A stretch of 64,000 nt of DNA from Bacillota bacterium (GCA_025210655.1 JAOARG010000033.1:1-64000), one strand, 5' to 3'. Positions 45,543-54,844 are shown, counted from the first letter of the stretch. Translations and numbers: made by a program. The notes: generated by a model from the sequence alone, not told the origin.

Positions 45543-47255
45543 TTATATAAAAAGATTCTTTTTCATCTGTTTTTCCTTATACATTCTTTCATCTGCTATT
45601 CTAATCATATCTACAGGTTTAATAGTAGATTTCTTACTACTGTGACATACACCTATTGATAGTCCCAGTTTAGATTCATCAGGAATTGATATATCACTAC
45701 TATCAGTCCACAACATCAACTTTGTTACAAGACTATCCATATTTGATATACCTGTCATTAGTTTATCCTTTATTTTTAATCCATTATCGTAAGTAATATG
45801 GGGAATCACCAATACAAATTCATCACCACCATATCTAGCAAGGAAATCCCCTTCCCGGATATAGGTTCTTAACATATCAGTAATATATTTAAGCATTTGA
45901 TCCCCCACACCATGTCCAAAAGTATCATTGTAGTACTTAAAATTATCCAAATCCATAAATAGTACAACATACTCCTTTATCAGATCCCTTTCAATATTAC
46001 GGTGGTATTCATCAAGTTTTTTAAACAATTCTATTCTATTAAACAAGCCTGTCAACTCATCTTTCGAAGCACTATCGTATAGATTAATATTTTCAATTTC
46101 CAATGCCTTATTGTACTTCATAAGCTTTGTATTAGCTTCTTTTAATTCTTCAGTTCTCTTTTCAACAAGATTTTCAAGTTCCTTTGTATGAACATTAAGA
46201 GCCCTATTCATATGATTATATGCTCTTATCAAATTTCCTATTTCATCATCAGTTTCTTTTATTTCCAAATCATTAAAATCATTCATTGCTCTATTTGATA
46301 CAACCGCTGTTAAGTTATTAATAGGCTTAGTAATACGGTCTATAAGCTTATAATTAATAAATACAAATATCAATAAAAATATCATAGAAGTAATAAAAAC
46401 CCTATTTAGTATATCATCAACCCTTGAAAAAACGTCTTTTTCAAGGGTGGTTATAGCCAGTTTCCAACCATCGCTTCCTGGTATCTTTGAGTAAGCTAAA
46501 ACTTTCTTTTCACTAATATTTTTGTCATAGTAGTAACCATATCCCATATCACTAGAAAGCATTTCACCTGATAATTTATTAAAACCATCATATCCTAGCT
46601 TCTCATTTTCAATTATATTTCTTTTTAACCATAAAGATTTATCTGGATGTATTATCACATCCCCATCCCTATCAACAATCCAGGAATAGCTTTCTCCATC
46701 GAATTTTACATCTTCAATAATCTCAGAAAATATTTCTAGACTTATGGAAAGACCCACGCCACCAATTACATCATCACTATTTTTTATTGGAACAAAAAAA
46801 GCAACTAAGGGCTTATCTGCAAGCTTTCCCATCAAAGGTTTACTAATTACATAATCGACATTACCTTCCATCAATTTTTGAAAATACTCACGATCAACTA
46901 TATTACTTTTTTCACCATATGAATTAGTAACATTACCATCTTTATCAAAATATACTGTGCTCTGATAAACATCACAACATTCTAGAAGAGACTGAAGTTC
47001 ACCTATAATATATTCTTCATCAAAATCTTTCACATGCTTTCTCTGAGCAATATTAGATAGTATAGTAATATTCTTATCAATAAGATTCCCTACAATTTCC
47101 CCATGTAACTTAGCTTTTTCAAGAGAAGTCTCGATAGTCATATTAAGTAATTCTTCTCTTTCTTGAAAATATATTGATCCGTTAACAACTAGTATGAAGA
47201 TAATGATTATTATTGAAGATAAAAATATAAATTTTGATCTAATAGTCTTAAACAT
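45543..47255 (-). CDS. Membrane Cache-HAMP diguanylate cyclase (GGDEF)
   Basis: A 570-residue sensor enzyme. Helix 1 at 8-28, a double-Cache domain (about 35-270; FDGESYSWIVDRDGDVIIHP), helix 2 near 282-302, HAMP (about 303-360), a coiled coil and a GGDEF domain. The motif is RYGGDEF, with MDLDNFKYYNDTFGH for metal binding and an RxxD inhibitory site REGD, so it should be active and feedback-inhibited. GGGGGA lies before the ATG at 47255. It is an independent unit with its own terminator. Confidence 0.92.
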   Translation of the reverse strand: MFKTIRSKFIFLSSIIIIIFILVVNGSIYFQEREELLNMTIETSLEKAKLHGEIVGNLIDKNITILSNIAQRKHVKDFDEEYIIGELQSLLECCDVYQSTVYFDKDGNVTNSYGEKSNIVDREYFQKLMEGNVDYVISKPLMGKLADKPLVAFFVPIKNSDDVIGGVGLSISLEIFSEIIEDVKFDGESYSWIVDRDGDVIIHPDKSLWLKRNIIENEKLGYDGFNKLSGEMLSSDMGYGYYYDKNISEKKVLAYSKIPGSDGWKLAITTLEKDVFSRVDDILNRVFITSMIFLLIFVFINYKLIDRITKPINNLTAVVSNRAMNDFNDLEIKETDDEIGNLIRAYNHMNRALNVHTKELENLVEKRTEELKEANTKLMKYNKALEIENINLYDSASKDELTGLFNRIELFKKLDEYHRNIERDLIKEYVVLFMDLDNFKYYNDTFGHGVGDQMLKYITDMLRTYIREGDFLARYGGDEFVLVIPHITYDNGLKIKDKLMTGISNMDSLVTKLMLWTDSSDISIPDESKLGLSIGVCHSSKKSTIKPVDMIRIADERMYKEKQMKKNLFI

Positions 47256-47344
47256 AAATAGTCCCCCATAGAAATATCTGGAATAGTTATATTATATTGA
47301 TACACAGATTGAAACTATGGTAAACATGAGAGATCTATAAAATA

Positions 47345-47812
47345 TTATTTATTTTTTAGATCCCTAATAAGACCAGTACCATGTCCCATCGGACAAACCT
47401 GACACCAAGATCTTGGTTTGAAAAATACTCCCATAATAATCCCCACAACAAATGAAGCAAACATCAATCTAAATATAGACATAGCAATTTTTACAGGAAC
47501 AAACTGAGAATGATAAAGGGAAATCCCAAACATAGTCATCATAAAAATCAACATAAAATTCTTAAATCCCTTAGTTCTCATAAACTTAGGAAGAGTATTA
47601 TCCATAGACACACTAGGCATAAACTTACCTAAAAACGACCCCCTTGGACAATACTTAGAACAATGAATCTTCCCCCTACCCCTAAGGGCATGATACATTG
47701 GCATTCCCATACATACAAAACCAAAAAGTCCAAACCATATATTTACGATAGATAGTGCAAAGAATACTACTATAATTACCCAGCTCCATTTCATATGACT
47801 ACTCTTGCTCAT
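47345..47812 (-). CDS. Membrane protein with 4Fe-4S-type cysteine motifs
   Basis: A 155-residue membrane protein with about four hydrophobic segments (residues 9-33, 85-103 and 109-128 clearest). Two cysteine clusters face each other: CSKYCPRGSFLG near 52-63 and WCQVCPMGHGTG near 136-147. This is the NapH/RdxA/CcoG-like 4Fe-4S membrane pattern, in truncated form. It would pass electrons across or along the membrane; the partner is unknown. GGAGGT precedes the start at 47812. Confidence 0.75.
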   Translation of the reverse strand: MSKSSHMKWSWVIIVVFFALSIVNIWFGLFGFVCMGMPMYHALRGRGKIHCSKYCPRGSFLGKFMPSVSMDNTLPKFMRTKGFKNFMLIFMMTMFGISLYHSQFVPVKIAMSIFRLMFASFVVGIIMGVFFKPRSWCQVCPMGHGTGLIRDLKNK

Positions 47813-47938
47813 TATTTACTACCTCCATTATTTTTATCCCCTCCTATGGGGGGGTGTTTTCTTTTTATATAATAACAGGAGATTTACTTTGATGCAAGAG
47901 TTTTTTTATATGCGCTTTAATAATCTTAAAAATAATGC

Positions 47939-48547
47939 TTAATTATACTCACTTTTTGTTGCAACAACTACATACATTTCCTCACTATCAATAGTAATAG
48001 AAGTATCCAAACCAGCAGCCTTGTAATAATCACTTATTACATCTATTGTTGGTAAATTATCGTCTGACACGGCCTCAGAAACTTTCTTGTGAAGATTATT
48101 AATAGCATCTCTACTTTGTGAATGACATATTATGAGTTTGCCACCTTCATTAAGATATTTACTAACAACTTTTACAAGAGATTCTTGATCATCAAAATGG
48201 GGAAAAACTGAATAACAAATAATATAATCAAAATACTCACTATGTAAATTAGCCTTCATAATATCCTCACATATAAAATTTACATTATTATAATGATATT
48301 TACGTTTTGCAACTTCTATCATTTTACTTGAGATATCAATAGCTGTTATTTCACCACTACTTCCTGATAGATCTACCAAATAAGGTAGAAGTACACCCGT
48401 ACCCGTTCCAATATCTAATATCTTTGAGCCATTTTTTATATTCAACAAACCTAGTATATCCTTAATTTTATCAGTATCATGATTGCAAAATTCGTCCCAA
48501 CTTTCTGCCATTGAATTGAAGAACTCGATTTGATTAATCATATACAT
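47939..48547 (-). CDS. Class I SAM-dependent methyltransferase
   Basis: A 202-residue enzyme. The SAM-binding glycine loop is ILDIGTGTGVLLPYL, followed by ITAIDISSKMIEVA and the YIICYSVFPHF region. The type is the ubiE/Coq5-like small-molecule methyltransferase. It overlaps the ECF S-component gene by 14 bp and must be co-transcribed with it, so its substrate may be the imported cofactor or a related molecule. Two in-frame ATGs at 48547 and 48541 are possible starts. Confidence 0.85.
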   Translation of the reverse strand: MYMINQIEFFNSMAESWDEFCNHDTDKIKDILGLLNIKNGSKILDIGTGTGVLLPYLVDLSGSSGEITAIDISSKMIEVAKRKYHYNNVNFICEDIMKANLHSEYFDYIICYSVFPHFDDQESLVKVVSKYLNEGGKLIICHSQSRDAINNLHKKVSEAVSDDNLPTIDVISDYYKAAGLDTSITIDSEEMYVVVATKSEYN

Positions 48548-49073
48548 TACCTACTCTCTTAGTAAAAATCCCTCTTTCTAATACAGAAACAATTCTCGGT
48601 ATAAGTATTATTTGAATTACAATGCCCGGTAGTCCCTGTATGATACCAATTCCAACAAAGGTAAATGGATTAGGAAGCTTTGCCATAAAAAATGATACAA
48701 GTACCCATACAACTAGGGATGACACTATTCTTCCAAAAGTCATACTTAAAATTAGGGACGGATATATATTTAATCTAAATTTTCTATACAGCAAATTCAT
48801 AGTAGCACCATATGTCATCAGTTCAAAAATCATAAAAGGTAATACCGGAAACATCGGCGGCATACCTGTTAAAAGGGAACTCAAAATAGGTGTTATTACA
48901 CCTACTGCAATGGCAAATGGTAAACTAACTATACAAGCAGCAACTAAAACTGGAATATGCATAGGTAAAAACATTGCACCGGCATTAAATATATGGAAAA
49001 GCATAGGTAAAATTAATCCTATGGCAATAAAAAGCCCTGATATTACTATTTCTTTTACAATTTTTTTTTGCAT
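48534..49073 (-). CDS. ECF transporter S component, substrate unknown
   Basis: A 179-residue membrane protein with five to six helices. FLPMHIPVLVAACIVSLPFAIAVG, the LLTGMPPMFPVLPFMIFELMTYG loop and the C-terminal PGIVIQIILIP helix fit the substrate-binding S subunit of energy-coupling factor transporters, which import vitamins. It would use a shared EcfAAT module encoded elsewhere. The coupled methyltransferase gene may hint at the substrate. Vitamin class cannot be read from the sequence by eye. Confidence 0.75.
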   Translation of the reverse strand: MQKKIVKEIVISGLFIAIGLILPMLFHIFNAGAMFLPMHIPVLVAACIVSLPFAIAVGVITPILSSLLTGMPPMFPVLPFMIFELMTYGATMNLLYRKFRLNIYPSLILSMTFGRIVSSLVVWVLVSFFMAKLPNPFTFVGIGIIQGLPGIVIQIILIPRIVSVLERGIFTKRVGNVYD

Positions 49074-49170
49074 AATATTTTCCTTTCTTATTCTAGTAAA
49101 CTATAAAAAATAATAAGTTATTAAAACACAAAATTCATCAAACACCCTAACATCCAGAAGTAAATATAAC

Positions 49171-49212
49171 CATCATCAAAGAAATCATATAATGAAAATT
49201 TCTTTGATGATG
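49171..49212. terminator. Long hairpin after the CooC-like gene
   Basis: A perfect 15-bp stem (CATCATCAAAGAAAT with ATTTCTTTGATGATG) with a 12-base loop. On the minus strand it follows the CooC-like gene but has only a weak T-tract; the better T-tract is on the plus strand. It probably ends the dehydratase operon or stabilises its mRNA. Confidence 0.6.
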
Positions 49213-49245
49213 CTTTTGTTATTTTTTACTTTTTTATTGCTATCT

Positions 49246-50013
49246 TTATATTCCGAATTGAGGAAGCATCTTATCCAACATACTACTTATAGCCCTTGGA
49301 CACTCAGAATCTAATGGTAATTCTAATAAGGATCTACCTGATCTATCAAAGCTATTTACTAAAGAATCTTCTGGTAAGCAAGCTGATATTTCTACACCAA
49401 TTTTTTCTATCATTTCTTGAGACAGTTTGTCGTCACGAACTCTATTTAGAACCAAACCAACTTTCTTAATGTTAACTCCATCGTCACAGTCCTGAGCTAC
49501 TTTTATAATGCTCTTGGCAGTCTCTAAACTTCTTCTGGACATATCTGCAACAACTAACAATACATCAATGCTTTTCATTACCCTTCTATTCAATTGTTCA
49601 GGACCTGCTTCTCCGTCTATAACTGTTATTTCATAATCATCTACCAATGAATCAATACCATATTTCAGTAGCTCATTGACAGCACAAAAGCAGCCTGGCT
49701 CTTCTGGCCGACCCATTGTCAATAAATCAAATCCCTCAGCCTTAGTTAAAATATCTTTCATCATATCCTTAGTTGGACTTGCTTTCAGATTACTTCTAAG
49801 TTGATCTCTTCCAACTAATCCTTTCCTTACTTCACTAACTGTCTTTTCTACATCAACCCCCAGTGTATAGGGTAAACTCATAGCTGAATCTGCATCAATT
49901 GCAAGGACCCTATTATTGTATCTTTCAGCTAATAACCTAATCAGCAAAGTAGCCACTACAGTTTTTCCAGTACCACCTTTACCAGCTATAGCAATCGACT
50001 TAATTTTTTCCAT
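49246..50013 (-). CDS. CooC-like P-loop ATPase (MinD/ParA superfamily)
   Basis: A 255-residue ATPase. The deviant Walker A is GKGGTGKTVVATLL near residues 10-23. GCFCAVNELL near 108-117 holds the CxC motif by which CooC dimers bind metal. VIDGEAGPEQLNRR forms switch II. CooC inserts nickel into carbon monoxide dehydrogenase; related proteins serve other metalloenzymes. Here it is the last gene of the two-component dehydratase operon, 36 bp after the 424-residue subunit, so it probably matures or reactivates that iron-sulfur enzyme. No carbon monoxide dehydrogenase gene is in the window. Confidence 0.85.
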   Translation of the reverse strand: MEKIKSIAIAGKGGTGKTVVATLLIRLLAERYNNRVLAIDADSAMSLPYTLGVDVEKTVSEVRKGLVGRDQLRSNLKASPTKDMMKDILTKAEGFDLLTMGRPEEPGCFCAVNELLKYGIDSLVDDYEITVIDGEAGPEQLNRRVMKSIDVLLVVADMSRRSLETAKSIIKVAQDCDDGVNIKKVGLVLNRVRDDKLSQEMIEKIGVEISACLPEDSLVNSFDRSGRSLLELPLDSECPRAISSMLDKMLPQFGI

Positions 50014-50049
50014 AATCCTTACTCCCTCCTATGAATTTATATCACTCCA

Positions 50050-51324
50050 CTATTTCTTTCTAGCCAGCCTTTTGGCCCCAACAACACTCTCCATGTATTC
50101 ACTCATAGATGCTTTTACTTCATCAATGCTTTTATAACGTAAATCTATTGAATCAAGTTCCACAGTAAATGTTGGAAGATTATACTTATCTTGAACCATA
50201 TCTGTCACCATTTTTGCTGATGCAAATGTATGATTACAACCTACATGACCAATAAACATTGAGACATTAATATCATATTCATCCATAATATTATCTACTA
50301 AGTAAATAAAATTCTCTGAAGGACCGGAAGCACCGTGAATCATAGGTAATGTCATTGACTTTTGTGCAGTTACATATAAGGCATCCTCTTTGTCATTAAC
50401 ATCATTAAAAAAAACACCTTTTTGATGACCAAATCCATCCATGACAAGTATAGCTCCATATTCTCTTTCCATCCAATCAAGTAAACCTGCATTTGCCCAA
50501 ACTATATTTTGCAGCCAGGCAACCCTATACTTTTCATCTTTAACTGCACCAATTCCATTATCAGCATTATACTTACCCACTTCGTATTGTTTCTCCATAA
50601 ACTTCAACATTTCAGGATGTCCATTCATCCCCATCATCATTTCATTTAGAACTAATAATCGTCCAGGCAAAGGACATGGTTTAATCTTCCTCAAGTCTGC
50701 GATTTTATGCATTAACTTAGTGGTTTTATTAGAAATTTCAGCTACCTCGGCAAACTTATCCCAATCCATCTTTTTACCTGTCACTTCTTCCATAAAAGAT
50801 ATGAATCCCTCATATTGTTTTGCTAAATATTTATATCCCCTATCATCCCTTCTAAAAGGAATATCAACCCTATATGAAGGAACATTAAAAATTTTGTCGA
50901 TAGCCGGGTGACAGACACGGGATGAGTCACAAGGAACTGTACAATATACAAAAGCATCTGGCATTATACCATAGTCCCCCCTCAAGGCAATTCCTAACTC
51001 TGTCTTATCTAAACCACATACTGTTGAAGGAACATATTTTTCAGCTTCATCAATATATGGTGATATTTCTTCAGTATTCGATGCAAGTCGTGTTGGCATC
51101 ATATCAAGAAAAAATGGTACTGCATCGAATGAATAGATTAATTCAAGTGGGGCAGGACCACCGAAAAATATCAACTTTTTACCATCTTTTTTAGCATCTC
51201 TAATATGGTCCCAATAAGCCTTTTGTACTTCAAACATCCACAAACTATCCGGTGCTTTTTTACTCATATAAGCTAATATACTATCTACCTGATCACAAGT
51301 TTCAGAAATAAGATTTTTACTCAT
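50050..51324 (-). CDS. 2-Hydroxyacyl-CoA dehydratase / benzoyl-CoA reductase family subunit (BcrB-like)
   Basis: A 424-residue subunit of the HgdB/FldB/BcrB family. Characteristic parts are FFGGPAPLELIYSFDAVPFFLDMMP near the N-terminus, the cysteine-bearing STVCGLDK and YCTVPCDSSRVCHPAID, DGFGHQKGVFF and the C-terminal FIGHVGCNHTFASAK. These cysteines could bind a 4Fe-4S cluster. The partner is the 375-residue protein encoded 3 bp upstream. Enzymes of this family either dehydrate 2-hydroxyacyl-CoA or reduce aryl-CoA with electrons energised by ATP hydrolysis in the activator. Which reaction applies cannot be decided here. Confidence 0.85.
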   Translation of the reverse strand: MSKNLISETCDQVDSILAYMSKKAPDSLWMFEVQKAYWDHIRDAKKDGKKLIFFGGPAPLELIYSFDAVPFFLDMMPTRLASNTEEISPYIDEAEKYVPSTVCGLDKTELGIALRGDYGIMPDAFVYCTVPCDSSRVCHPAIDKIFNVPSYRVDIPFRRDDRGYKYLAKQYEGFISFMEEVTGKKMDWDKFAEVAEISNKTTKLMHKIADLRKIKPCPLPGRLLVLNEMMMGMNGHPEMLKFMEKQYEVGKYNADNGIGAVKDEKYRVAWLQNIVWANAGLLDWMEREYGAILVMDGFGHQKGVFFNDVNDKEDALYVTAQKSMTLPMIHGASGPSENFIYLVDNIMDEYDINVSMFIGHVGCNHTFASAKMVTDMVQDKYNLPTFTVELDSIDLRYKSIDEVKASMSEYMESVVGAKRLARKK

Positions 51325-51326
51325 AA

Positions 51327-52454
51327 TTAATTCTCCTTTTCAATCATTTCTACAAATGCTTCAACACGAATAGCTAATTGACCCGCATTAGCCATCAACT
51401 GTTCCCTTTCTACAGATAACATAGGAATATTTGCATCTTCCATTAGTTTATTGAGATATACTCCTTCTCCTCCCCAACACTCACAGTTTTGCATTTTTTG
51501 AAAAATCACTCCATCAACCTTGTATTCCTTTATCATATCGAATATAAAGCTGTGCATTTCATCATGTCCATCTAGCATACGGGGACACACAGATCTAGTT
51601 AAATATGATTCTGCGATAGATCCCATTACATCCTCAGCCTTAACTTCTACTGGCTCCCAAAGGTATCTGCTTCCGTAGCAAAGAGCGTCTGTCACCACTA
51701 AAGCTCCTGTATCTTCAATTACTTTCATATATTCTGGATCATCAAGGGCACTACCAATTACCATAAGCCTGACTCTACTATTCGTAATAGGTTTTCTATT
51801 TTTAGCATCTTTCAAAAATGATTCTAATAAATCATTAAACTCTTCTTTTGGTAAGGAAGTTGCTGAAAGGATAATCTTAAGAACATCTACACCACTTACT
51901 ACAGGACTATCTGCTTTTCTTAGTTCATATAATTCCCTAATCAAACTACGTGTCTTATTATATAAATCTATTGAACTTTTTAATTTATCATCTGTTATTT
52001 GCAAGTCTCCGTATTTTTCTAAACCTTCCTTCATATCAAAAAGCTCATCTTTGTAATATTCAATATTTAAATCCCCCAATAATCTTGGAGCTCCAATTTG
52101 TTGAAGATAATTTTTATCTTTACTCGGATCTATGTAATGCCAATTATCAAAAATTCTACTAGCCATTATACATCCATCTGATGATATAACACCATCCAAA
52201 TCATATGTTCCATCTAATAAATACTGTAAGCAGCTTCTAGCATAGCTACAGCTTAAACTCGACATCCAAGTCTCACCCTCACTACTGTCCTTACAATCAG
52301 TTGCCCTTATTCGAACTGGCAACATTCCAGCTGCATGGATTATTTCTTCAGGTACATGACAACAAACAGTACCCATTACTTTTTTGCCATCACCTTTATA
52401 CGACTCGATGGAATTATTAGAAATACTTGTATCAAACAATTTTTCATAATTCAT
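51327..52454 (-). CDS. 2-Hydroxyacyl-CoA dehydratase / benzoyl-CoA reductase family subunit (BcrC-like)
   Basis: A 375-residue partner subunit. The family start reads VMGTVCCHVPEEIIHAAGMLPVRI, with the conserved Cys-x-x-x-Pro-x-Glu theme. LSCSYARSCL and SSDGCIMASR follow, and NCECWGGEGVYLN in the last quarter supplies further cluster ligands. It resembles the smaller BcrC/BzdN/HgdA-type subunit. It is translated 107 bp after the larger activator gene and only 3 bp before the BcrB-like gene, so the two subunits should be made in equal amounts. Confidence 0.85.
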   Translation of the reverse strand: MNYEKLFDTSISNNSIESYKGDGKKVMGTVCCHVPEEIIHAAGMLPVRIRATDCKDSSEGETWMSSLSCSYARSCLQYLLDGTYDLDGVISSDGCIMASRIFDNWHYIDPSKDKNYLQQIGAPRLLGDLNIEYYKDELFDMKEGLEKYGDLQITDDKLKSSIDLYNKTRSLIRELYELRKADSPVVSGVDVLKIILSATSLPKEEFNDLLESFLKDAKNRKPITNSRVRLMVIGSALDDPEYMKVIEDTGALVVTDALCYGSRYLWEPVEVKAEDVMGSIAESYLTRSVCPRMLDGHDEMHSFIFDMIKEYKVDGVIFQKMQNCECWGGEGVYLNKLMEDANIPMLSVEREQLMANAGQLAIRVEAFVEMIEKEN

Positions 52455-52561
52455 AATATCACTCCTTTTTTTCTATCTATTTTAATTGTTACTACAACAA
52501 TCAAATACAAATCCACATTTAGCAGTTACAAAATCTTATACTAGTAACTTTTAAGTAAAAA

Positions 52562-53473
52562 TCATGTTTGATATGCTACTTTCAGCGCTTTCTTCCCTAC
52601 TAAGCTGTTCTCTCTTTTTTCAGCATACTCTTTTGCTATCAATGCTGCCCCTAAGGCTCCTGCAATCTGTGAATCCATTTTAGCTTCCCTTGATTTTACC
52701 CCTAGTATTTTTTCTATTCTTTGTGTAACACCAATATTTTTTCTAATACCACCTGTTATAGCAAAATCAAGCTCCAAACCATTTTTTTCTATAAGTTTAA
52801 CTACTCTAATAGACATAGCATGACAATAAGCAGCCAGTACCTTTTCTTTACTCCAACCACTTCTCATAAGCTTTGTAGCTTCAGACTTTGCAAAAATAAC
52901 ACAGGTGCTTGAAACAGCTTCTGGTTCTTCATCAATATCAAAAGACATAGGTCCGATATCTTCAACATGAACAGCTAATAGATCAGCTATTACTTCCATA
53001 CCTCTTCCCGTACCTGCTGCACATTTGTCATTCATAAGGAAAGAGAGCACTTTGCCATTTTCATCACAACTTATTACCTTGCAATCTTGTCCACCCATAT
53101 CCAAAATAGTTCGAACTTCTTTTCCATAAATATAGTTAGCACCCTTTGAATGACATGTAATTTCAGTAATATTTCTATCTGCAAACTCTACATTAACCCG
53201 TCCATATCCTGTTCCTATGCAATAATCTATATCATCAATTACAAGTCCAGTACCTTCCATTGCCCATTTTATTGCCTTTGATGCTGATTCAGGGCTATTT
53301 GAACCAGTCCTTATATTAGAGTAAGCATATGGCTCCCCATCAATCAATATAACAGCCTGAGTACTAGTGGAACCAATATCTACACCTGCTGTTATTAAAT
53401 GCCCCTCCCATCCATCAATATCTGGATTAATCCACTTGGATTCTTTCCATCTCCAATATTCAATTTTTTCCAT
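52562..53473 (-). CDS. ATP-dependent activator, BcrA/BcrD/HgdC family (larger paralogue)
   Basis: A 303-residue ATPase of the acetate kinase/actin fold. After a 30-residue lead (YWRWKESKWINPDI) comes the phosphate-binding loop GVDIGSTSTQAVIL. TILDMGGQDCKVI is the second phosphate loop. NDKCAAGTGRG and SSTCVIFAKSEA carry the two cysteines that, in dimeric activators, hold one 4Fe-4S cluster. GGIRKNIG is the adenosine site. The ATG at 53473 is used because the longer frame begins at a TTG inside the AGGGG ribosome binding site. Together with the neighbouring smaller paralogue it may form a heterodimer as in class I benzoyl-CoA reductases. Confidence 0.88.
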   Translation of the reverse strand: MEKIEYWRWKESKWINPDIDGWEGHLITAGVDIGSTSTQAVILIDGEPYAYSNIRTGSNSPESASKAIKWAMEGTGLVIDDIDYCIGTGYGRVNVEFADRNITEITCHSKGANYIYGKEVRTILDMGGQDCKVISCDENGKVLSFLMNDKCAAGTGRGMEVIADLLAVHVEDIGPMSFDIDEEPEAVSSTCVIFAKSEATKLMRSGWSKEKVLAAYCHAMSIRVVKLIEKNGLELDFAITGGIRKNIGVTQRIEKILGVKSREAKMDSQIAGALGAALIAKEYAEKRENSLVGKKALKVAYQT

Positions 53474-53509
53474 ATATCTCATTCCCCTCAAATATCAAAT
53501 TCTTTTCAA

Positions 53510-54271
53510 CTACTCATATAAAGCTGCACCTATGGCATTTACATAATCCATTTCTTCTGGTACGAAAATATCCCTTTTAAGAATAGTGGACATACATTCA
53601 GTAAGACCTTTATTATGTCCTGGTCCACCGATTAAAGCCACCTCATCTCTAATACCAACCCTTTTGATTAAAGAAGATATTCGATTGCAAATTCCTACAT
53701 GAATACCATGGGCTATGTCCTCCCTACTTTCTTTACGATGTATTAAAGAAATTACTTCAGATTCAGCAAATACAACACACTGTGCATTAGTTGTTATCTC
53801 TTTTTTGTGTCGTAATGAATAATCTCCAATATCTTCAACACTAATTTGAAGTGCACGTGCCATAGCTTCTATAAACATCCCTGCACCAGATGCACATTTA
53901 TCATTTGCCTGATATTTAATAATCTTTCCATCTTCAGACAAACTAATAACATGAGACCCTTCAGCTCCAATATCTATCAGCAACTGAATATTTGGGTTTA
54001 TAAAATACATGCCTTTGGAAGCAGATATAACTTCGTTGACTACATCATCAGCAAAACTAATCATATTTCTACCAGACCCAGTTGCAATAATCTTATCTAT
54101 TTTATTTTCAAATACTGCCATATCTCCTTTTAAGAGATTCTTGTAAACGTCTTGGCCAGCCTTATTTGCATCAAACTTAGTTGCAAGCATAAAACTACTT
54201 AGGACCTTGTCATCTTTCATCAGTACACCCTTGGTGTTTTGACTCCCACTGTCAATTCCAACAGTAACCAT
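53510..54271 (-). CDS. ATP-dependent activator, BcrA/BcrD/HgdC family (smaller paralogue)
   Basis: A 253-residue ATPase related to the product of the next gene. GIDSGSQNTKGVLM and LLIDIGAEGSHVI are the phosphate loops; NDKCASGAGMFIE and NAQCVVFAESEVISL hold the two cluster cysteines; GGPGHNKGL is the adenosine motif. The ATG at 54271 lies nine bases after AGGAGG; an upstream ATG at 54280 touches the ribosome binding site. It is the first gene after the sigma-54 promoter at 54333. Having two distinct activators is the usual sign of the benzoyl-CoA reductase type rather than of the homodimeric HgdC type. Confidence 0.87.
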   Translation of the reverse strand: MVTVGIDSGSQNTKGVLMKDDKVLSSFMLATKFDANKAGQDVYKNLLKGDMAVFENKIDKIIATGSGRNMISFADDVVNEVISASKGMYFINPNIQLLIDIGAEGSHVISLSEDGKIIKYQANDKCASGAGMFIEAMARALQISVEDIGDYSLRHKKEITTNAQCVVFAESEVISLIHRKESREDIAHGIHVGICNRISSLIKRVGIRDEVALIGGPGHNKGLTECMSTILKRDIFVPEEMDYVNAIGAALYE

Positions 54272-54332
54272 TATTCTCATCCTCCTTTCAATATATAAAG
54301 TAATTAATTAACTATGTATGACAATAATATAA

Positions 54333-54347
54333 GCAATTTGCATGCCA
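54333..54347 (-). promoter_or_regulatory. Sigma-54 promoter of the dehydratase/reductase operon
   Basis: On the minus strand TGGCAT, five bases, TTGC: the -24 GG and -12 GC with the exact family spacing. It lies about 60 bp before the first activator gene. The same motif with the same spacing stands before the enoyl-CoA hydratase operon at 62.4 kb. Confidence 0.88.
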
Positions 54348-54483
54348 TTTTTTCTCTTTAATATTTTTTTCATAATAAGTCTTAATAGTTTTTTAAAGCC
54401 GTTGATTTAACTCTTCTAGAACATAGTAACCAAAATATAATCAGTAGCTATTTCCTTAGCTAAAATAAATATGCTTTTATAGC

Positions 54484-54522
54484 TTGTGCAAAGATTGTAC
54501 ATAGCACCCAATCTTTGCACAA
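54484..54522. promoter_or_regulatory. Palindromic enhancer (UAS) candidate of the sigma-54 regulator
   Basis: TTGTGCAAAGATTG and CAATCTTTGCACAA form a perfect 14-bp inverted repeat with an 11-base centre, about 140 bp upstream of the sigma-54 promoter. The half-site TTGTGCAA recurs upstream of the second sigma-54 promoter. A terminator for the ferredoxin gene is less likely because no T-run follows on the minus strand. Confidence 0.7.
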
Positions 54523-54565
54523 AATTTGCTTAATTCTTGACTATTGTCTTTTAACAAACTCCAAT

Positions 54566-54760
54566 CTAATAAGTATTTTCATCAGTAGACCAATCCATAG
54601 TTATTGCTTCAAAGGGACATACAGAAAGACATGATCCACATCCTCTACATTTTTCATTAATAACCGCAAAATTTTCTATCATATCTATCCCGTCAAAAGG
54701 ACATATATTTAAACATATATTGCACCCTGTACATTTTTCCTTATTTACAAATACAGTCAT
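54566..54760 (-). CDS. 2[4Fe-4S] ferredoxin
   Basis: A 64-residue ferredoxin with two full cluster motifs: CTGCNICLNICPFD and CRGCGSCLSVCPFE. The ATG at 54760 has GGAGGA before it; the longer frame begins nine codons earlier without a site. Its place between the acyl-CoA ligase operon and the activator/dehydratase operon suggests that it supplies low-potential electrons to the activator proteins, as in known benzoyl-CoA reductase systems. Confidence 0.92.
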   Translation of the reverse strand: MTVFVNKEKCTGCNICLNICPFDGIDMIENFAVINEKCRGCGSCLSVCPFEAITMDWSTDENTY

Positions 54761-54844
54761 TTCTATCCTCCGTTTTGTATTACTCATATTTTTAAAATTT
54801 AATAAATGAAGATTTGTTTTAGCAATGTGAAGAAAATTATGGAT

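Noticed and set aside
48622-49113. 163-residue plus-strand frame
   Set aside because: It lies wholly antisense to the ECF S-component gene, whose membrane-protein pattern is convincing; long antisense frames are common opposite hydrophobic genes.
54484-54522. Terminator of the ferredoxin gene
   Set aside because: The stem is strong but no T-run follows on the minus strand, and its half-site recurs upstream of the second sigma-54 promoter.
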